From: Terriglobia bacterium
GTDB lineage: Bacteria > Acidobacteriota > Terriglobia > Acidiferrales > UBA7541
Reading direction: 5' to 3'
DNA length: 64,000 bases
Assembly (NCBI GenBank): GCA_020073375.1
Contig: JAIQFG010000001.1
Location: 166,046-230,045 of the forward strand
This document shows positions 16,268 to 25,874 of this stretch, one piece after another; the first letter of the stretch is position 1, and each line of letters opens with the position of its first letter. A model generated the notes under the pieces. The model did no database searches. It was not told the origin of the DNA and was given only the letters and a program-made list of their open reading frames with translations. The translations under genes and the position numbers were made by a program.

Positions 16268-18219
16268 CTGGTCACTCCAATCGACAGAGAAAACTTTCTA
16301 TTGGAAGATGTGACTCGGAAAGTAGCTTTGTGCCCGCCTTCGTCGGGAAATGGTTCGCTCCACGCGAGCGAAGCGCCTTGTTCCGGGCGGATCCAGACGG
16401 CAGTGGAATTCGCGCTCCAGCCGCGCGCCGCGCCTTCGCGATACGGCTTCAATGCCGCGCGGCCCTGGCGCAAAAGATTTAAGTAGTCGGGCGAAAGAGA
16501 GATATCGGTCGAGATTTCCTCCAGTTGTTCTGGCAGGGAGTAGGAAACCTGGAGGCGCGCCTCGCCCATCGCCAGGCAAATCCGTTTGATCAGTCCGTAC
16601 CCCTTGCTGCTCGCCTCCGCATTTTGCAGTTCCACTTCAACCGCGGGACCGTCCGACAGCCCTTTTACAACCTCATATGCATCGTGCTCCATCCCCTGAT
16701 CGGTCAGCGCGCCGGGATGATTGGCGGGCACTTCCATGAACCGGTTGAGTTCTTCCATCCAGTTCCAGTCGTCGGAAGGATTTCCGATCACCATTTTTCC
16801 CTGCGGTCCTTCGATGCTGAACAGCGCGACCAGCCTTCCGCCCCATCGCGGCGTGATCACCGCGAATAGTTTGTCGTTCTTCAGGACCAGTTCCTTCTCT
16901 CCGTCCGCGTCGATGTCAACCAGCGCGGCGTGCGCGTGGCCGTCATGATGCGTCGCCCATTGCGCGGCCTCGCCGATTACCGCCGCGACTCGGCTATGGC
17001 TTCCCAGCGCGCGAATCCATGGGCTGGGATGTCCATTCGCCTCGGCACTGCCGAACGGGCCCTCGGACGGCGTGTGCCATGCGCTCTCCCATGTGGAAGT
17101 CATAAGGTGCTTCTGCGCCAGATCGATGAGCGCGGGATCTCCTCCGGAAAGAGACGCCTGCTCCACTTTCTGGTCGGCCCACAAAAAATAACGGCGGTAG
17201 CGGTCCCACTGCGGATCGAAAAACCATTTTTCGTATCCCTCGCCCGCCGCGGAATGGTTGGCCAGTTCCAGAAAAGTTCCCACGTCGATGGGCCGCGGCG
17301 GCGCGGGCCGGCCGGCCTCGCTCCAGTCGCAAATTCGCGTCGGCCGGATGCCGGGATTTTCGTTCATCCAGCGAAGCACGCCTTCAAACTGCGCCGGCGC
17401 ATTCTTGTCCCAGGGTCCCAGCCCGGCGGCCTTTTCCATATCGTCGCCGTAGAGCGCGAGCAAGCCTGGGCCGAGATCTTCTCCATCCAGCGAAGCAAGC
17501 CAAGTGCATTGCTCGCGCAGTTTCGCGAACTGGCCGTCGCTTCCCGGAGGAATATTCAGCCGAAGCTGCGTTGCGATCGGCAGCGCGGTCAGACCGTGTC
17601 CGCCTTCCACAGGGCACGGCTGGTACAATTCGGCATCCTTGCGCGGTACCCGGTCGTAAATTTTGCGCGGAGAATTATTCCCATTCATGGGAAGCAAAAG
17701 GCGGTCGTCGAGAAGGACAAAACGATAGCCGCCGTTCAATAGCCGCGGATCGTTCAGCACCGGTGCCATGCGCGGCGTGTCCCAGACGCGCTCCGGCGGC
17801 CAGAACACTTTGACGTCTTCAGGATCTATTCCCAGGTGAGTTTGGTAGAGGAACAATTCTTCATTCAGCTGCCTTAAATTATGCTCATAGCTGAAGAACC
17901 TCATGATATTTTGCGCGTAGCAGCTTCCAACGATTTCGATTAAACCCTCGCCGATCAAATCTCGAACCTGCGAAAGGAAGCCCGGCTGGTGCCAGGCGAT
18001 GGCCTCCATCAGTGTGCCGCTCAGGTGAATGTTGGCGGGAATGTGGTAATGCCGGTGCAGCTCAAGGATCCAGGCGAAACCGGACTTGTCCCGGACCGAA
18101 CCGATGGCTTCGCGCAAGCCGTGCCGGTTCTCATAGCCTTCCGTAATCAGGTACTGATTTGCGTGATGCACAAAAGCAAAGGAAATCGCCACGCCCGCCA
18201 CCTCGGGACCACTCTTCAA
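16264..18219 (-). CDS. GH57-like glycoside hydrolase / glucanotransferase family protein
   Basis: This gene encodes about 651 aa with start TTG 18219 (AAGG upstream). The N-terminal two-thirds resembles a GH57 (beta/alpha)7 barrel: an HHANQY segment near residue 19 corresponds to the first family motif, and ALYGDDMEKAAG to the motif with the catalytic Asp. The PPERVWDTPRM region may hold the nucleophile Glu. The C-terminal third is beta-rich, like the DUF1925/1926 modules that follow such barrels. GH57 enzymes act on alpha-glucans or transfer glucan chains. No signal peptide is evident, so it should be cytoplasmic. It is the first gene of the long minus-strand run and overlaps paralog 3. Confidence 0.8.
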   Translation of the reverse strand: MKSGPEVAGVAISFAFVHHANQYLITEGYENRHGLREAIGSVRDKSGFAWILELHRHYHIPANIHLSGTLMEAIAWHQPGFLSQVRDLIGEGLIEIVGSCYAQNIMRFFSYEHNLRQLNEELFLYQTHLGIDPEDVKVFWPPERVWDTPRMAPVLNDPRLLNGGYRFVLLDDRLLLPMNGNNSPRKIYDRVPRKDAELYQPCPVEGGHGLTALPIATQLRLNIPPGSDGQFAKLREQCTWLASLDGEDLGPGLLALYGDDMEKAAGLGPWDKNAPAQFEGVLRWMNENPGIRPTRICDWSEAGRPAPPRPIDVGTFLELANHSAAGEGYEKWFFDPQWDRYRRYFLWADQKVEQASLSGGDPALIDLAQKHLMTSTWESAWHTPSEGPFGSAEANGHPSPWIRALGSHSRVAAVIGEAAQWATHHDGHAHAALVDIDADGEKELVLKNDKLFAVITPRWGGRLVALFSIEGPQGKMVIGNPSDDWNWMEELNRFMEVPANHPGALTDQGMEHDAYEVVKGLSDGPAVEVELQNAEASSKGYGLIKRICLAMGEARLQVSYSLPEQLEEISTDISLSPDYLNLLRQGRAALKPYREGAARGWSANSTAVWIRPEQGASLAWSEPFPDEGGHKATFRVTSSNRKFSLSIGVTR

Positions 18220-18363
18220 AGGACCTTATGCAGACACACCCGCACCCGAAAAGGAATTTCCCTTTTATTGGGTTTTTTGCGGACCCCAAAAATCCGCAAA
18301 TGCCTCGCACGCCGCTGGGACGATCGTGCCGGGAGCATCTAGGCTCATGGCGAGGTTTGGCGC

Positions 18364-18392
18364 ATTCTGAAGATTACTAATTATTAAGTCAA
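18364..18392 (-). promoter_or_regulatory. Candidate sigma-70 promoter of the GH57-APH-ABC-Oar-VWFA run
   Basis: On the minus strand TTGACT (18387-18392, 5/6) is followed by a 17-nt spacer and CAGAAT (18364-18369, 4/6), about 145 nt before the GH57 start. The surrounding 18360-18430 stretch is markedly AT-rich. The rest of the gene-free interval 18220-18638 shows no gene or terminator I can support. Confidence 0.5.
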
Positions 18393-18638
18393 CAAAAATT
18401 TTTGATTAATCAGCATTCATTTTGCGGCGTAGTCCTGGTACTACTAGACTGAAAAGAATTGTGAGAACGGCGATTTTGCTGCGCAATTTCAAAATATCCG
18501 CGGGGATTTAGGGAAGAAATTCCAGATTGAGCCCGGCAAGATAGATAATCAGCAAGTTAACGCTGGAAGTAATCCGTGCAGTCGATTCGCCGGCTTTTTT
18601 CAAGCGAATTATTTCACGCGGAATTCACTTGCGCCGGC

Positions 18639-19751
18639 CTAGCGCTTGGCGGGTGCGGCAGCGGCGGGCGGCACTGCGCCCGATTGCCTGGTGATGTCGA
18701 ATTCATCCACGACTTGCCCGCCGATGGTCTTAAAGTAGCCGTGCGCTTTGTTCGCGTCGCCGTTCACGTTGAACGTAATAAACAGCGCCCCGTACTGCGC
18801 TTTCTGGTTCGACGTATAAATCTTTGCCCACTCCCCTTTGCAGCCGTACGGCGGGTCAATCGGCCAGCACCGCTTCTGCACACGGATGCTTTCGCCGCCG
18901 AGCCCGGAAACAAACGCAAACGTTCTCCCGGGCGTCACCGCAAGTCGGTTCGGATCGGGATAATCGGGATCCACTGCTTGCGTGCTGAAATTGGCGAGCG
19001 TCTTTGTGCGCTCGTAGCTGTGCTCGTGACCCGTGGCGATAATCGCACCGGCTTCCCGGCACGCCTCGTACACTCCCCATCCCATGTCGTCGGTTTTGTC
19101 CCCCACCTGCATGGCATTCATGTTCTTGTGCCAGCTGCACACCCTCCAGGCATGGTTGTCGGACTTTAACTGGGCCCGGATGAAAGGCGCATAGATCGCG
19201 TCGCCGACGCCGTTTTGCTCGCCCACAAACACGACTTTCAATCCCTTGAAGGTCACCGAATACATTTGATTGTTCAATTCCAAACTGTCCGGCGTGATGC
19301 CCATGCGAGGAAACCGCTCCAGCTGCATTCCCGCATAAGAGGGAGAGGCAGTCGTGGGCCACTTGCCCACGTCATGATTTCCCACCGAAACAAAGTAGGG
19401 GAAGTTGGGGCCCAGAACATTATTGACCGAAGACCAGAACCCGACCGGATCACTATGGTAATCGAAATCCCCCTGATGCAGGACTGCCTGCGCTCCCTCG
19501 GACTTGAGCAGATTCAGGACGGCGCGCTGGTAGGTTCCAATCCCGACGTCGCCGATAAAGGCGATCTTCAGGTTTGGTTCGGTCGCGATCGAGCCGTCGG
19601 GCGGTGTTACCTCCGGCCTCTTTGGTGTGGCCGTGGATCCCGGCTTTTTCGCAGCCGGTTTAGTCTTTGATATGGAAGACTTGGGAGCTTGCGCAAAACC
19701 GGCGATCCCGGCAAAGGCAAGAAATGCCAAACATAAACCGATTTTCCGCAT
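18639..19751 (-). CDS. Exported calcineurin-like metallophosphoesterase (purple acid phosphatase-like)
   Basis: This gene encodes 370 aa from ATG 19751 (GGAGAGGG upstream). A signal peptide (MRKIGLCLAFLAFAGIAGFAQA) and a Lys/Pro/Thr-rich linker precede the catalytic domain at about residue 60. The two-metal site motifs are in order: FIGDVG, GDFDYH, GNHD and GHEHSYERT. The tyrosine after GDFD and the GHEHSYER end are typical of purple acid phosphatase-like enzymes, so a periplasmic phosphomonoesterase is likely. The substrate is unknown. Its own promoter is not visible, and the downstream GH57 operon is separated by about 420 nt. Confidence 0.85.
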   Translation of the reverse strand: MRKIGLCLAFLAFAGIAGFAQAPKSSISKTKPAAKKPGSTATPKRPEVTPPDGSIATEPNLKIAFIGDVGIGTYQRAVLNLLKSEGAQAVLHQGDFDYHSDPVGFWSSVNNVLGPNFPYFVSVGNHDVGKWPTTASPSYAGMQLERFPRMGITPDSLELNNQMYSVTFKGLKVVFVGEQNGVGDAIYAPFIRAQLKSDNHAWRVCSWHKNMNAMQVGDKTDDMGWGVYEACREAGAIIATGHEHSYERTKTLANFSTQAVDPDYPDPNRLAVTPGRTFAFVSGLGGESIRVQKRCWPIDPPYGCKGEWAKIYTSNQKAQYGALFITFNVNGDANKAHGYFKTIGGQVVDEFDITRQSGAVPPAAAAPAKR

Positions 19752-19893
19752 GACCCTCTCCGACAAATCTCAGCCCGGCGTTCCGGATGATTCGTATCCG
19801 ATCCAGTCGCGCACTACCCTATCCCTGGTTCCCCGATCCGGATAACCGCTCTCGGTCCCGGGAATTGGATGCGCTTGGCCCCGCCACTGCCTC

Positions 19894-20463
19894 TTACACT
19901 TCCGGCGCCCCCGTGCATGACGCGGGCGAACCGGGCCAATTATCCCCTCGATACTTGCCTAGCACGCGACCCGCCAGCAATACCACCGGAAATACAATCC
20001 GTTGAATCGCCCGCGGAGGCAGCATCAACGCTTGCGTGTCCCGGTGGCGCCACACGACGTGCGCCAGGTAAAAGAGGGACGGCCGCCCCGCTTTCCCTGC
20101 ATTCAGCACCGCGAATACTCCCTGCAGATATCGATCCAGGTCCCCCGCCGGGGTCACCTGCCCGCTCAACTCCAACAAATCCTCTCCAGCGTTCCACCAT
20201 TTGTGAACCACTCCGGCGGGAAACGCGGCGCTCTCCCCAGCCTTCGCTACAATCCGATTCCTTCCGATTTGCGCACCTAGGGTTCCGGATTTTACCGTGC
20301 CTTCTTCCAGGATCTGGAAATGCACGTGAAGCGGAGGGCCGGCCGCATGCGGCGGTAGCGTGCCGTCGATCAGCAATATCGTCTGGCCCTCGGCGGTCCG
20401 TTCCCGGTGCAGCCGCAGGACTTCTCCCGTGTGTCGATTTTCCAATCTCAAGCAGTTTTCCAT
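19894..20463 (-). CDS. Cupin-domain protein
   Basis: This gene encodes 189 aa, started at ATG 20463 with GGGAGAGG 4-5 nt upstream; the longer frame to 20538 lacks a ribosome-binding site. A cupin barrel is visible from the metal-binding phrase PPLHVHFQILEEGTVKSG through FPAGVVHKWWNAGEDL. The C-terminal 60 residues include a hydrophobic segment (IVFPVVLLAGRVLG), so it may be membrane-associated. Proteins like this include small-molecule dioxygenases, isomerases and sensors; I cannot choose among them. It is about 140 nt upstream of the phosphoesterase gene on the same strand and may share its transcript. Confidence 0.75.
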   Translation of the reverse strand: MENCLRLENRHTGEVLRLHRERTAEGQTILLIDGTLPPHAAGPPLHVHFQILEEGTVKSGTLGAQIGRNRIVAKAGESAAFPAGVVHKWWNAGEDLLELSGQVTPAGDLDRYLQGVFAVLNAGKAGRPSLFYLAHVVWRHRDTQALMLPPRAIQRIVFPVVLLAGRVLGKYRGDNWPGSPASCTGAPEV

Positions 20464-20643
20464 CGGCCTCTCCCGGAAATCACATTCACCGAATACTACG
20501 CACACCGCCTTCGGAATATTTCCCGCAGATTCTATCATTGCGACGCAACCGGCAGACGTAAGCCGGAGTGACCTGATGGATTTTTTGTACCAGCCCAGTG
20601 AGAGAGTTTACATCACAGCCTCAGGCCGTGAAATCGTGTTGGT

Positions 20644-20976
20644 TTGAACCAAGGGACTATTGGCCGTCGGCGCCGGCGGCCTATAGTCCAATGTCAAGTA
20701 TGGCCGCCGGGTGTGCTATTCGATACGCCAGTTTTCGATCAACACCTGCGCTCCTTCAACGAATGGAAAATTTCCCCGGTCAGGTCCTCAGCTGATGGCT
20801 CTGTATTTGTGCCAGATCGCGGAATACGCGGAATAGTGGACGGAATCTATCGGGAATTGCAGATGCATCTGCCCAATCTCTTACGCCAGGCCGGAAGTCA
20901 TGCACCGTTTACAGCGCGAGTTTTCAAGGACCTGTGCGTGATTGCCAGCGCAATTGCCGACAGGCTGGTGAATTAG
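20644..20976 (+). CDS. Possible small ORF in gene-poor interval 20464-21035 (doubtful)
   Basis: This is the only open frame of note in an interval of about 570 nt between two minus-strand genes. It would need a TTG start without a ribosome-binding site. The first half is unlike a protein, but the last 55 residues (from VFVPDRGIRGIVDGIYREL onward) look amphipathic and plausible, as if they were the end of a decayed gene. No family is recognised. Nothing else is seen in the interval. Confidence 0.2.
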   Translation: MNQGTIGRRRRRPIVQCQVWPPGVLFDTPVFDQHLRSFNEWKISPVRSSADGSVFVPDRGIRGIVDGIYRELQMHLPNLLRQAGSHAPFTARVFKDLCVIASAIADRLVN

Positions 20977-21035
20977 ACCGTGAGCGGGAACCCGCCCTCG
21001 ATCGCGCCAATTTCCGAATCGGAAGCATTAATTCG

Positions 21036-23294
21036 TTAAACCAGTTTCATCTTGTTCAGCGGCAATTCCCGCACCCTCTTGCCCGTGGCGGCGAAAATCG
21101 CGTTGCACAGCGCGGGAATAAAGGGCGGAACGCCCGGCTCGCCGATGCCGGCGGGCGGCGCGTCGCTCTCGACCAGGTGAACGTTCGTGCGCACGGGCGC
21201 TTCCTTCATGCGCGCCACCGGATAATTGTTGAAGTTGGATTGATCGATGGCACCGTCGGTCGCGGTAATGGAGCCCATGAGCGCTATGCTGGTGCCGAAC
21301 ACGGCCGCGCCTTCAAATTGCGAGCGAGCGGTTTCGGGATTTGTGACGAGGCCCGCGTCCACCACGGTTTCGACGCGCGGGATGTGAATTGTGCCGTCGT
21401 CGGAGACCTGGACCTCGACCACGTTTGCGACATAGGTGAGGAAGCTGCGATGGACGGCGATGCCCATTCCCGCGCCTTTGGCAAATTTTCGTTTTCCCCA
21501 GCCTGATTTTTCCGCCGCCATTTCCAGGACCTTGCGCAGGCGTCCGGTGTCGTTCGGGTATTGCTCGTAATCGCCGCCGTAATTGGGATTGGCGACTCCG
21601 GCCATGTCCACGATGCGCGGCGGCCCGATGAGGTCGAGCATGTAATCGACCGGATCGCGTTTCGCGGCGTGAGCGAGTTCGTCGGCGAACGTCTGCACGG
21701 CGAACGCGTGATAAATATTCGACACCGAGCGCAGCCAGCCGATGCGCACGTGCGCACTCGCCGCGCCGTTTTCCACGCGCAGGTTGGGAATATCGAACGG
21801 CACGTCGGTCATGCCCATGCCCATCTCGAAATCGGCGGCGTGATCTTCGTTCGGATTGTTCATGGAAAGGATCGGCGGAAACACGGTGCGCTGCAGCCAG
21901 GCCGTGGGCTTGCCCGAGGAATCGACCGCCGCCTTCATGTATACGGCCGCGACGCTGTGATAAAAGTCGAAGCGTATATCGTCCTCGCGCGTCCACACCA
22001 CTTTTACGGGGCGGCCCACTTTTTTCGACAGCAGGGCAGCTTCGGCCACGTAATCGGGCTTCGATTTCCGACCGAATCCCCCGCCCAACAGCGTTACGTG
22101 GCAGATCACGTCGTCCTTCGCAATCCCGCAAGCTTTGGCGACGGTTTCCTGCACGGCCTGGGGATTTTGTGTGGGCGCCCAGGCGGCTACTTTGCCATTG
22201 CGGAATTCGGCGACCGCCACCAGCGGCTCCATGGCGGCGTGCGCCAGGTGCGGCACGTAGTAGTCGGCCTCGATGATTTTTCCGCCGCCGGCGAATCCGG
22301 CGTCCACGTCTCCGTGATTGCGCGCCACCTTTGCCGCCGTGCGGGACTTCTCCTGCAACTCTTTGCGGTACGCACCCGAGTTGTAGCCCGCGTTCGGGCC
22401 GTTTTCCCATTCCACCCGCAGCTTCTTGCGTCCCTGGAAAGCGGCCCAGGTGTTATTCGCGATCACCGCCACACCGCCAAGCGGCTGAAATCCCCACGCG
22501 CCCTGGAACGGCTCGACCGAAACCGTCCGGCTCACCCCCGCGACCTTCAACGCTTCCTTGTCGTCGAAGGATTTCACTTTCCCTCCGAGGACCGGCGGCC
22601 GCTCAATCGAGGCGTAGACCATGCCGTCCATGCGCGCGTCCATTCCATACACGGCTTTGCCGGTGACGACTTGCGGAAGGTCGTAACTCGGCGAACCCTT
22701 GCCGATGTATCGCCACGCGCTCTTGGGTTTGAATTTCAGATCCTCTGGTTTCGGCACCGGAAGTTTCGAGGCGGCCGCGGCAAGTTCTCCGTAGCCCAGC
22801 TTCCGCCCGGTGGCCGTGTGCACGATGGTGTGCAGGTCGGCCTTGCACTCGTCGGGCGAAACTTTCCATTGATTCGCGGCCGCCTGTGTGAGCATCAGCC
22901 GCGCGGTGGCTCCGGCCTTGCGCATCGTCTCAAAAAATTCGCGGATCGAATGGGAGCCGTCGGTGTTTTGCGAGCCGTACCGTTCATCGCCGAGCGCCTG
23001 CTCGAGCCTCACGCGCTTCCAGTCGGCATCAAGCTCATCGGCCAGGATCAGGGGCAGCGACGTGCGGCTGGTGGTGCCCATCTCGGAGCGATGCGCAACG
23101 ATGTAGACCGTCCCGTCGGGCTCAATGCCCAGGAAGATGCCGGGATGAAACGCGGCATGGTCGATCCGCGTGTTACCCGGCAATCCCTCCGCGTGCAACG
23201 ATTCGGGGAGATACCGCACGCTCAGCACGAAGGCACCGGCCGAGACAACGCCCTTTAGAAATCCGCGCCTGCTTACATTCTCGATCGCGCTCAT
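21036..23294 (-). CDS. Molybdopterin-binding subunit of a two-subunit Mo hydroxylase (IorB-like), Tat-exported
   Basis: This is a 752-aa protein of the xanthine dehydrogenase / isoquinoline 1-oxidoreductase beta family. The N-terminus has a twin-arginine signal ([18 protein letters not shown]), so the folded holoenzyme should be exported to the periplasm. Molybdopterin-binding features include [17 protein letters not shown] in the middle and [14 protein letters not shown] near the C-terminus, where the Glu is the expected catalytic base. No FAD subunit is adjacent, so electrons probably pass from the 2Fe-2S subunit to a cytochrome, as in IorAB-type enzymes. Its ATG overlaps the stop of the 2Fe-2S subunit (ATGA). 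The likely substrates are aldehydes or N-heterocycles; which one is not visible. Confidence 0.9.
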   Translation of the reverse strand: MSAIENVSRRGFLKGVVSAGAFVLSVRYLPESLHAEGLPGNTRIDHAAFHPGIFLGIEPDGTVYIVAHRSEMGTTSRTSLPLILADELDADWKRVRLEQALGDERYGSQNTDGSHSIREFFETMRKAGATARLMLTQAAANQWKVSPDECKADLHTIVHTATGRKLGYGELAAAASKLPVPKPEDLKFKPKSAWRYIGKGSPSYDLPQVVTGKAVYGMDARMDGMVYASIERPPVLGGKVKSFDDKEALKVAGVSRTVSVEPFQGAWGFQPLGGVAVIANNTWAAFQGRKKLRVEWENGPNAGYNSGAYRKELQEKSRTAAKVARNHGDVDAGFAGGGKIIEADYYVPHLAHAAMEPLVAVAEFRNGKVAAWAPTQNPQAVQETVAKACGIAKDDVICHVTLLGGGFGRKSKPDYVAEAALLSKKVGRPVKVVWTREDDIRFDFYHSVAAVYMKAAVDSSGKPTAWLQRTVFPPILSMNNPNEDHAADFEMGMGMTDVPFDIPNLRVENGAASAHVRIGWLRSVSNIYHAFAVQTFADELAHAAKRDPVDYMLDLIGPPRIVDMAGVANPNYGGDYEQYPNDTGRLRKVLEMAAEKSGWGKRKFAKGAGMGIAVHRSFLTYVANVVEVQVSDDGTIHIPRVETVVDAGLVTNPETARSQFEGAAVFGTSIALMGSITATDGAIDQSNFNNYPVARMKEAPVRTNVHLVESDAPPAGIGEPGVPPFIPALCNAIFAATGKRVRELPLNKMKLV

Positions 23295-23746
23295 GCCATT
23301 TCCCTCGCTGCCGCTTTCACCGCGGCTCGAATTCGCTGGTAGGTGCCGCAGCGGCAGATATTCCCGGACATGGCGGCGTCAATATCTTCATCCGTCGGAT
23401 TTTTTTTCGTCTTGAGCAGCGACGCAGCCTGCATCATTTGTCCCGGCTGGCAGTAGCCGCATTGCGGCACGTTGATTTGCATCCAGGCCTTCTGCACCGG
23501 GTGCAATCCGCTCGCGCCCAGGCCCTCCACGGTGGTGATCTCCGCGCCATCCACCGCGGACATGGGCGTGATGCAGGAGCGCACGGCCACGCCGTCCTTG
23601 TGAACGGTACACGCGCCGCACAACGACATGCCGCATCCGAACTTGGTGCCCGTGAGCCTCAACTCGTCGCGGACATACCACAGCAAGGGCATCGCGGGAT
23701 CGCCGTCATACGAAAATTCTTTTCCGTTTACTTTTACCTTGACCAT
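23291..23746 (-). CDS. 2Fe-2S subunit of the IorAB-like Mo hydroxylase
   Basis: This 151-aa protein has two 2Fe-2S motifs in the standard order: a plant-ferredoxin-type site [17 protein letters not shown] and the C-terminal four-helix site CGYCQPGQM...[11 protein letters not shown]. It carries electrons from the molybdenum centre of the following gene product. It has no signal of its own, so it is probably carried through the Tat system with the large subunit. The stop overlaps the start of the large-subunit gene, a coupled operon with the small subunit first. Confidence 0.93.
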   Translation of the reverse strand: MVKVKVNGKEFSYDGDPAMPLLWYVRDELRLTGTKFGCGMSLCGACTVHKDGVAVRSCITPMSAVDGAEITTVEGLGASGLHPVQKAWMQINVPQCGYCQPGQMMQAASLLKTKKNPTDEDIDAAMSGNICRCGTYQRIRAAVKAAAREMA

Positions 23747-23984
23747 CGCTGGACCTCGAATCTGGAATGCGTGCGAAAGACCCCAACCCTGTTGGATCTC
23801 GGAATTCCCGGCGTTCTACTTCCAAATGAATGTGTTCCGCAACCCGTCCGACATTTTACACACCCGAGCTCCGATCCTGCTCGCGATTTTCCAAGGAAGT
23901 AACGTCGGGCGGGACACACCGGCCGGGTTCCGGATGTTGCTTCACGGGTAATGATGGATATGGCGACGAAGGGGATGGTCCTGC

Positions 23985-24013
23985 TTGACGCATCCAGCCC
24001 GCCATTCTACGTT
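23985..24013 (+). promoter_or_regulatory. Weak candidate promoter for the HTTM pair
   Basis: TTGACG (23985-23990, 5/6) is followed by a 17-nt spacer and TACGTT (24008-24013, 3/6), about 90 nt before ATG 24103. The gene-free stretch 23747-24102 otherwise shows nothing I can support. Confidence 0.3.
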
Positions 24014-24102
24014 AAAGTGCAGGGCTTTCGCTCCTCCTGCAACCATGAATTGGCCCGATCCGATGGTTGCCCAGCGCGCGCGATTCGCACAGAGCTTTCC
24101 GC

Positions 24103-24666
24103 ATGGCCACAGCCGAACACCAACCCGGAACTTTCAAGCCATCTTTTCATCCGTTGAAGCGGGTTCTGCTGAATGTGTTTATCGGGGGAAACCTGCTCTT
24201 CATCCTGGTCTGGGCGTTTCCCTTCAACGCGCGCTGGTCCATCGGGACGCGGAGGCTGATCGCCCCGTACATGAACCTGTGCGGACTGGACCAGTCGTGG
24301 AATTTATTCGCCCCGGAGCCGCAATCGATTAACGCGTACCTGGTCGCGGAAATCACTTATCGCGACGGCCAGACCAGAACCTGGAACTTTCCAATGCCTC
24401 AGGACTACGGATATTTCCGGCGATACTTCATGGCGCGCAGGCTGAAATGGAGCGCGGACAATCTGAGGTTGGATGAAAACGCTGCGCTTTGGCCGGATGC
24501 CGCGCGGTATGTCGCGCGAGTGAACGACATGCCGGACAATCCGCCGGTCACGGTGAATCTGGTCCGCCACTGGTCCTTCATCGAGCCGCCGCTGTCCGGA
24601 AAAGCGGACGCCTGGAACCAGTTCACTTTCTTCAAGTACGCGGTATTGCCTGGAGATTTGAAGTGA
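24103..24666 (+). CDS. Membrane-anchored partner of HTTM protein (DUF5819-like)
   Basis: This gene encodes 187 aa from ATG 24103. It has one N-terminal membrane helix (VLLNVFIGGNLLFILVWAFPF) followed by a domain with the phrase LDQSWNLFAPEPQ, a pattern I associate with proteins encoded next to HTTM (vitamin K-dependent gamma-carboxylase-like) genes. The remainder is predicted outside the cytoplasm. Its stop overlaps the GTG start of the next gene (GTGA), so the two products are made together. Function is not known. Confidence 0.7.
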   Translation: MATAEHQPGTFKPSFHPLKRVLLNVFIGGNLLFILVWAFPFNARWSIGTRRLIAPYMNLCGLDQSWNLFAPEPQSINAYLVAEITYRDGQTRTWNFPMPQDYGYFRRYFMARRLKWSADNLRLDENAALWPDAARYVARVNDMPDNPPVTVNLVRHWSFIEPPLSGKADAWNQFTFFKYAVLPGDLK

Positions 24667-25874
24667 AACCGCGTTCATTCAGCGAGCGGTGGAACCGGTT
24701 TTTCTTCGAGCCGCAGCGGCCCACGTCGGTGGCCCTGTTCCGAATCCTGTACGGCTTGCTGAATATCGCGAACCTGGCTCTGCTCCGCCCGGACTGGCTC
24801 ACCTGGTACGGCCGTCATGCCTACATGAGCATGGAAACGATGAACCGGCTCTCCTGGGGGCCGCGCATCAATCTGTTCGTGCTCTTCCCGCAAACCGATT
24901 TTGCGGTGAACGTCTTTTTCTGGATCTTCCTGGCCTTCGCCGTCAGCCTCACCGTGGGCTTCATGACGCGCCTGAGCTGTGTGGCCGTTTTCATCTGCCT
25001 GATTTCAATGCACGAACGCAATCTGTACATTTTGAACGGCGCAGACAGCGTCATGCGCGTGACCGGTTTCTTCCTGATGTTCGCTCCCGCCGGAGGAGCC
25101 TTGTCCATCGACCGGCTGCGACGCATCCGGGCCGGACGCGAAGGCGCGGAGGTCCCGCTGTACAGCCCGTGGGCCCAGCGCATGATTCAGTTGCAGGTTT
25201 CGGTCATCTATCTTTCCACTGTGGGCTTGAAACTTTACGGCAAGTCCTGGAGAAACGGCACCGCCATTTATTACGTGCTGCGCCTGAACGCGTTCCGCCG
25301 TTTCCCGGTTCCTTTTTCAAACAATCTGTTCCTGATCCGATTTTTCACCTGGGCCACGCTGGTGGTGGAATTTGCGATCGGAGCGCTGGTGTGGATCGTC
25401 AGTCTGCGTTACGCCGTGCTGATCGCAGCGACGCTGCTACACCTATTCATCGAATATTCGATGAACCTGCCGGTGTTTGAACTCATGATGATGTCCACGT
25501 ACGTGACGTTCATTTATCCCGAGGATCTTTCCCGCGCCTGGAAATGGATCGCCCGCCGCGCCGGCCCACGCCTGGGCGCTACAGCCACGGTCGTCTATGA
25601 CGCAACGTCCGATGACGCCCTGCGGACCGCAAACTTGCTGCGCGCTCTCGACGTGTTCGACCGCCTGCGCATTCTCGACGCGCATTCCACCGAAGGCGCG
25701 GCCGCTTTTCCCCTGGCCGCCGGCGGCAACGGGAGCGTGCAATACATTACGGACAAGAGAGCGCAAGCGGGGTTCGCCGGACTGTGCTCGATCGCGCCTC
25801 TCGTGCCCCTGTTATGGCCTCTGGCGCTCTTCGGGTTATTTCGGAATCGCGCTCCCGAACCTGAGGCAGCATAG
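24663..25874 (+). CDS. HTTM-domain membrane protein with degenerate DCC-like C-terminus
   Basis: This gene encodes 403 aa from GTG 24663, coupled to the previous stop. The N-terminal 280 residues are a multi-pass HTTM domain, recognisable from ALFRILYGLLNIANLALLRPDWL, the HERNLYILNGADSVMR loop and later helices. The family includes gamma-carboxylase relatives, but most members have no known activity. From about residue 305 a domain resembles DCC/DUF393 thiol-oxidoreductases (VVYDATSDDALRTANLL). Its CxxC positions are Ser316 and Ala319, so redox activity is lost. A final hydrophobic hairpin closes the protein. I infer a membrane-bound complex with the neighbour. Confidence 0.8.
   Translation: MKPRSFSERWNRFFFEPQRPTSVALFRILYGLLNIANLALLRPDWLTWYGRHAYMSMETMNRLSWGPRINLFVLFPQTDFAVNVFFWIFLAFAVSLTVGFMTRLSCVAVFICLISMHERNLYILNGADSVMRVTGFFLMFAPAGGALSIDRLRRIRAGREGAEVPLYSPWAQRMIQLQVSVIYLSTVGLKLYGKSWRNGTAIYYVLRLNAFRRFPVPFSNNLFLIRFFTWATLVVEFAIGALVWIVSLRYAVLIAATLLHLFIEYSMNLPVFELMMMSTYVTFIYPEDLSRAWKWIARRAGPRLGATATVVYDATSDDALRTANLLRALDVFDRLRILDAHSTEGAAAFPLAAGGNGSVQYITDKRAQAGFAGLCSIAPLVPLLWPLALFGLFRNRAPEPEAA

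Noticed and set aside
21561..23258. Plus-strand frame of 565 codons
   Set aside because: Antisense to the IorB-like gene with typical shadow composition.
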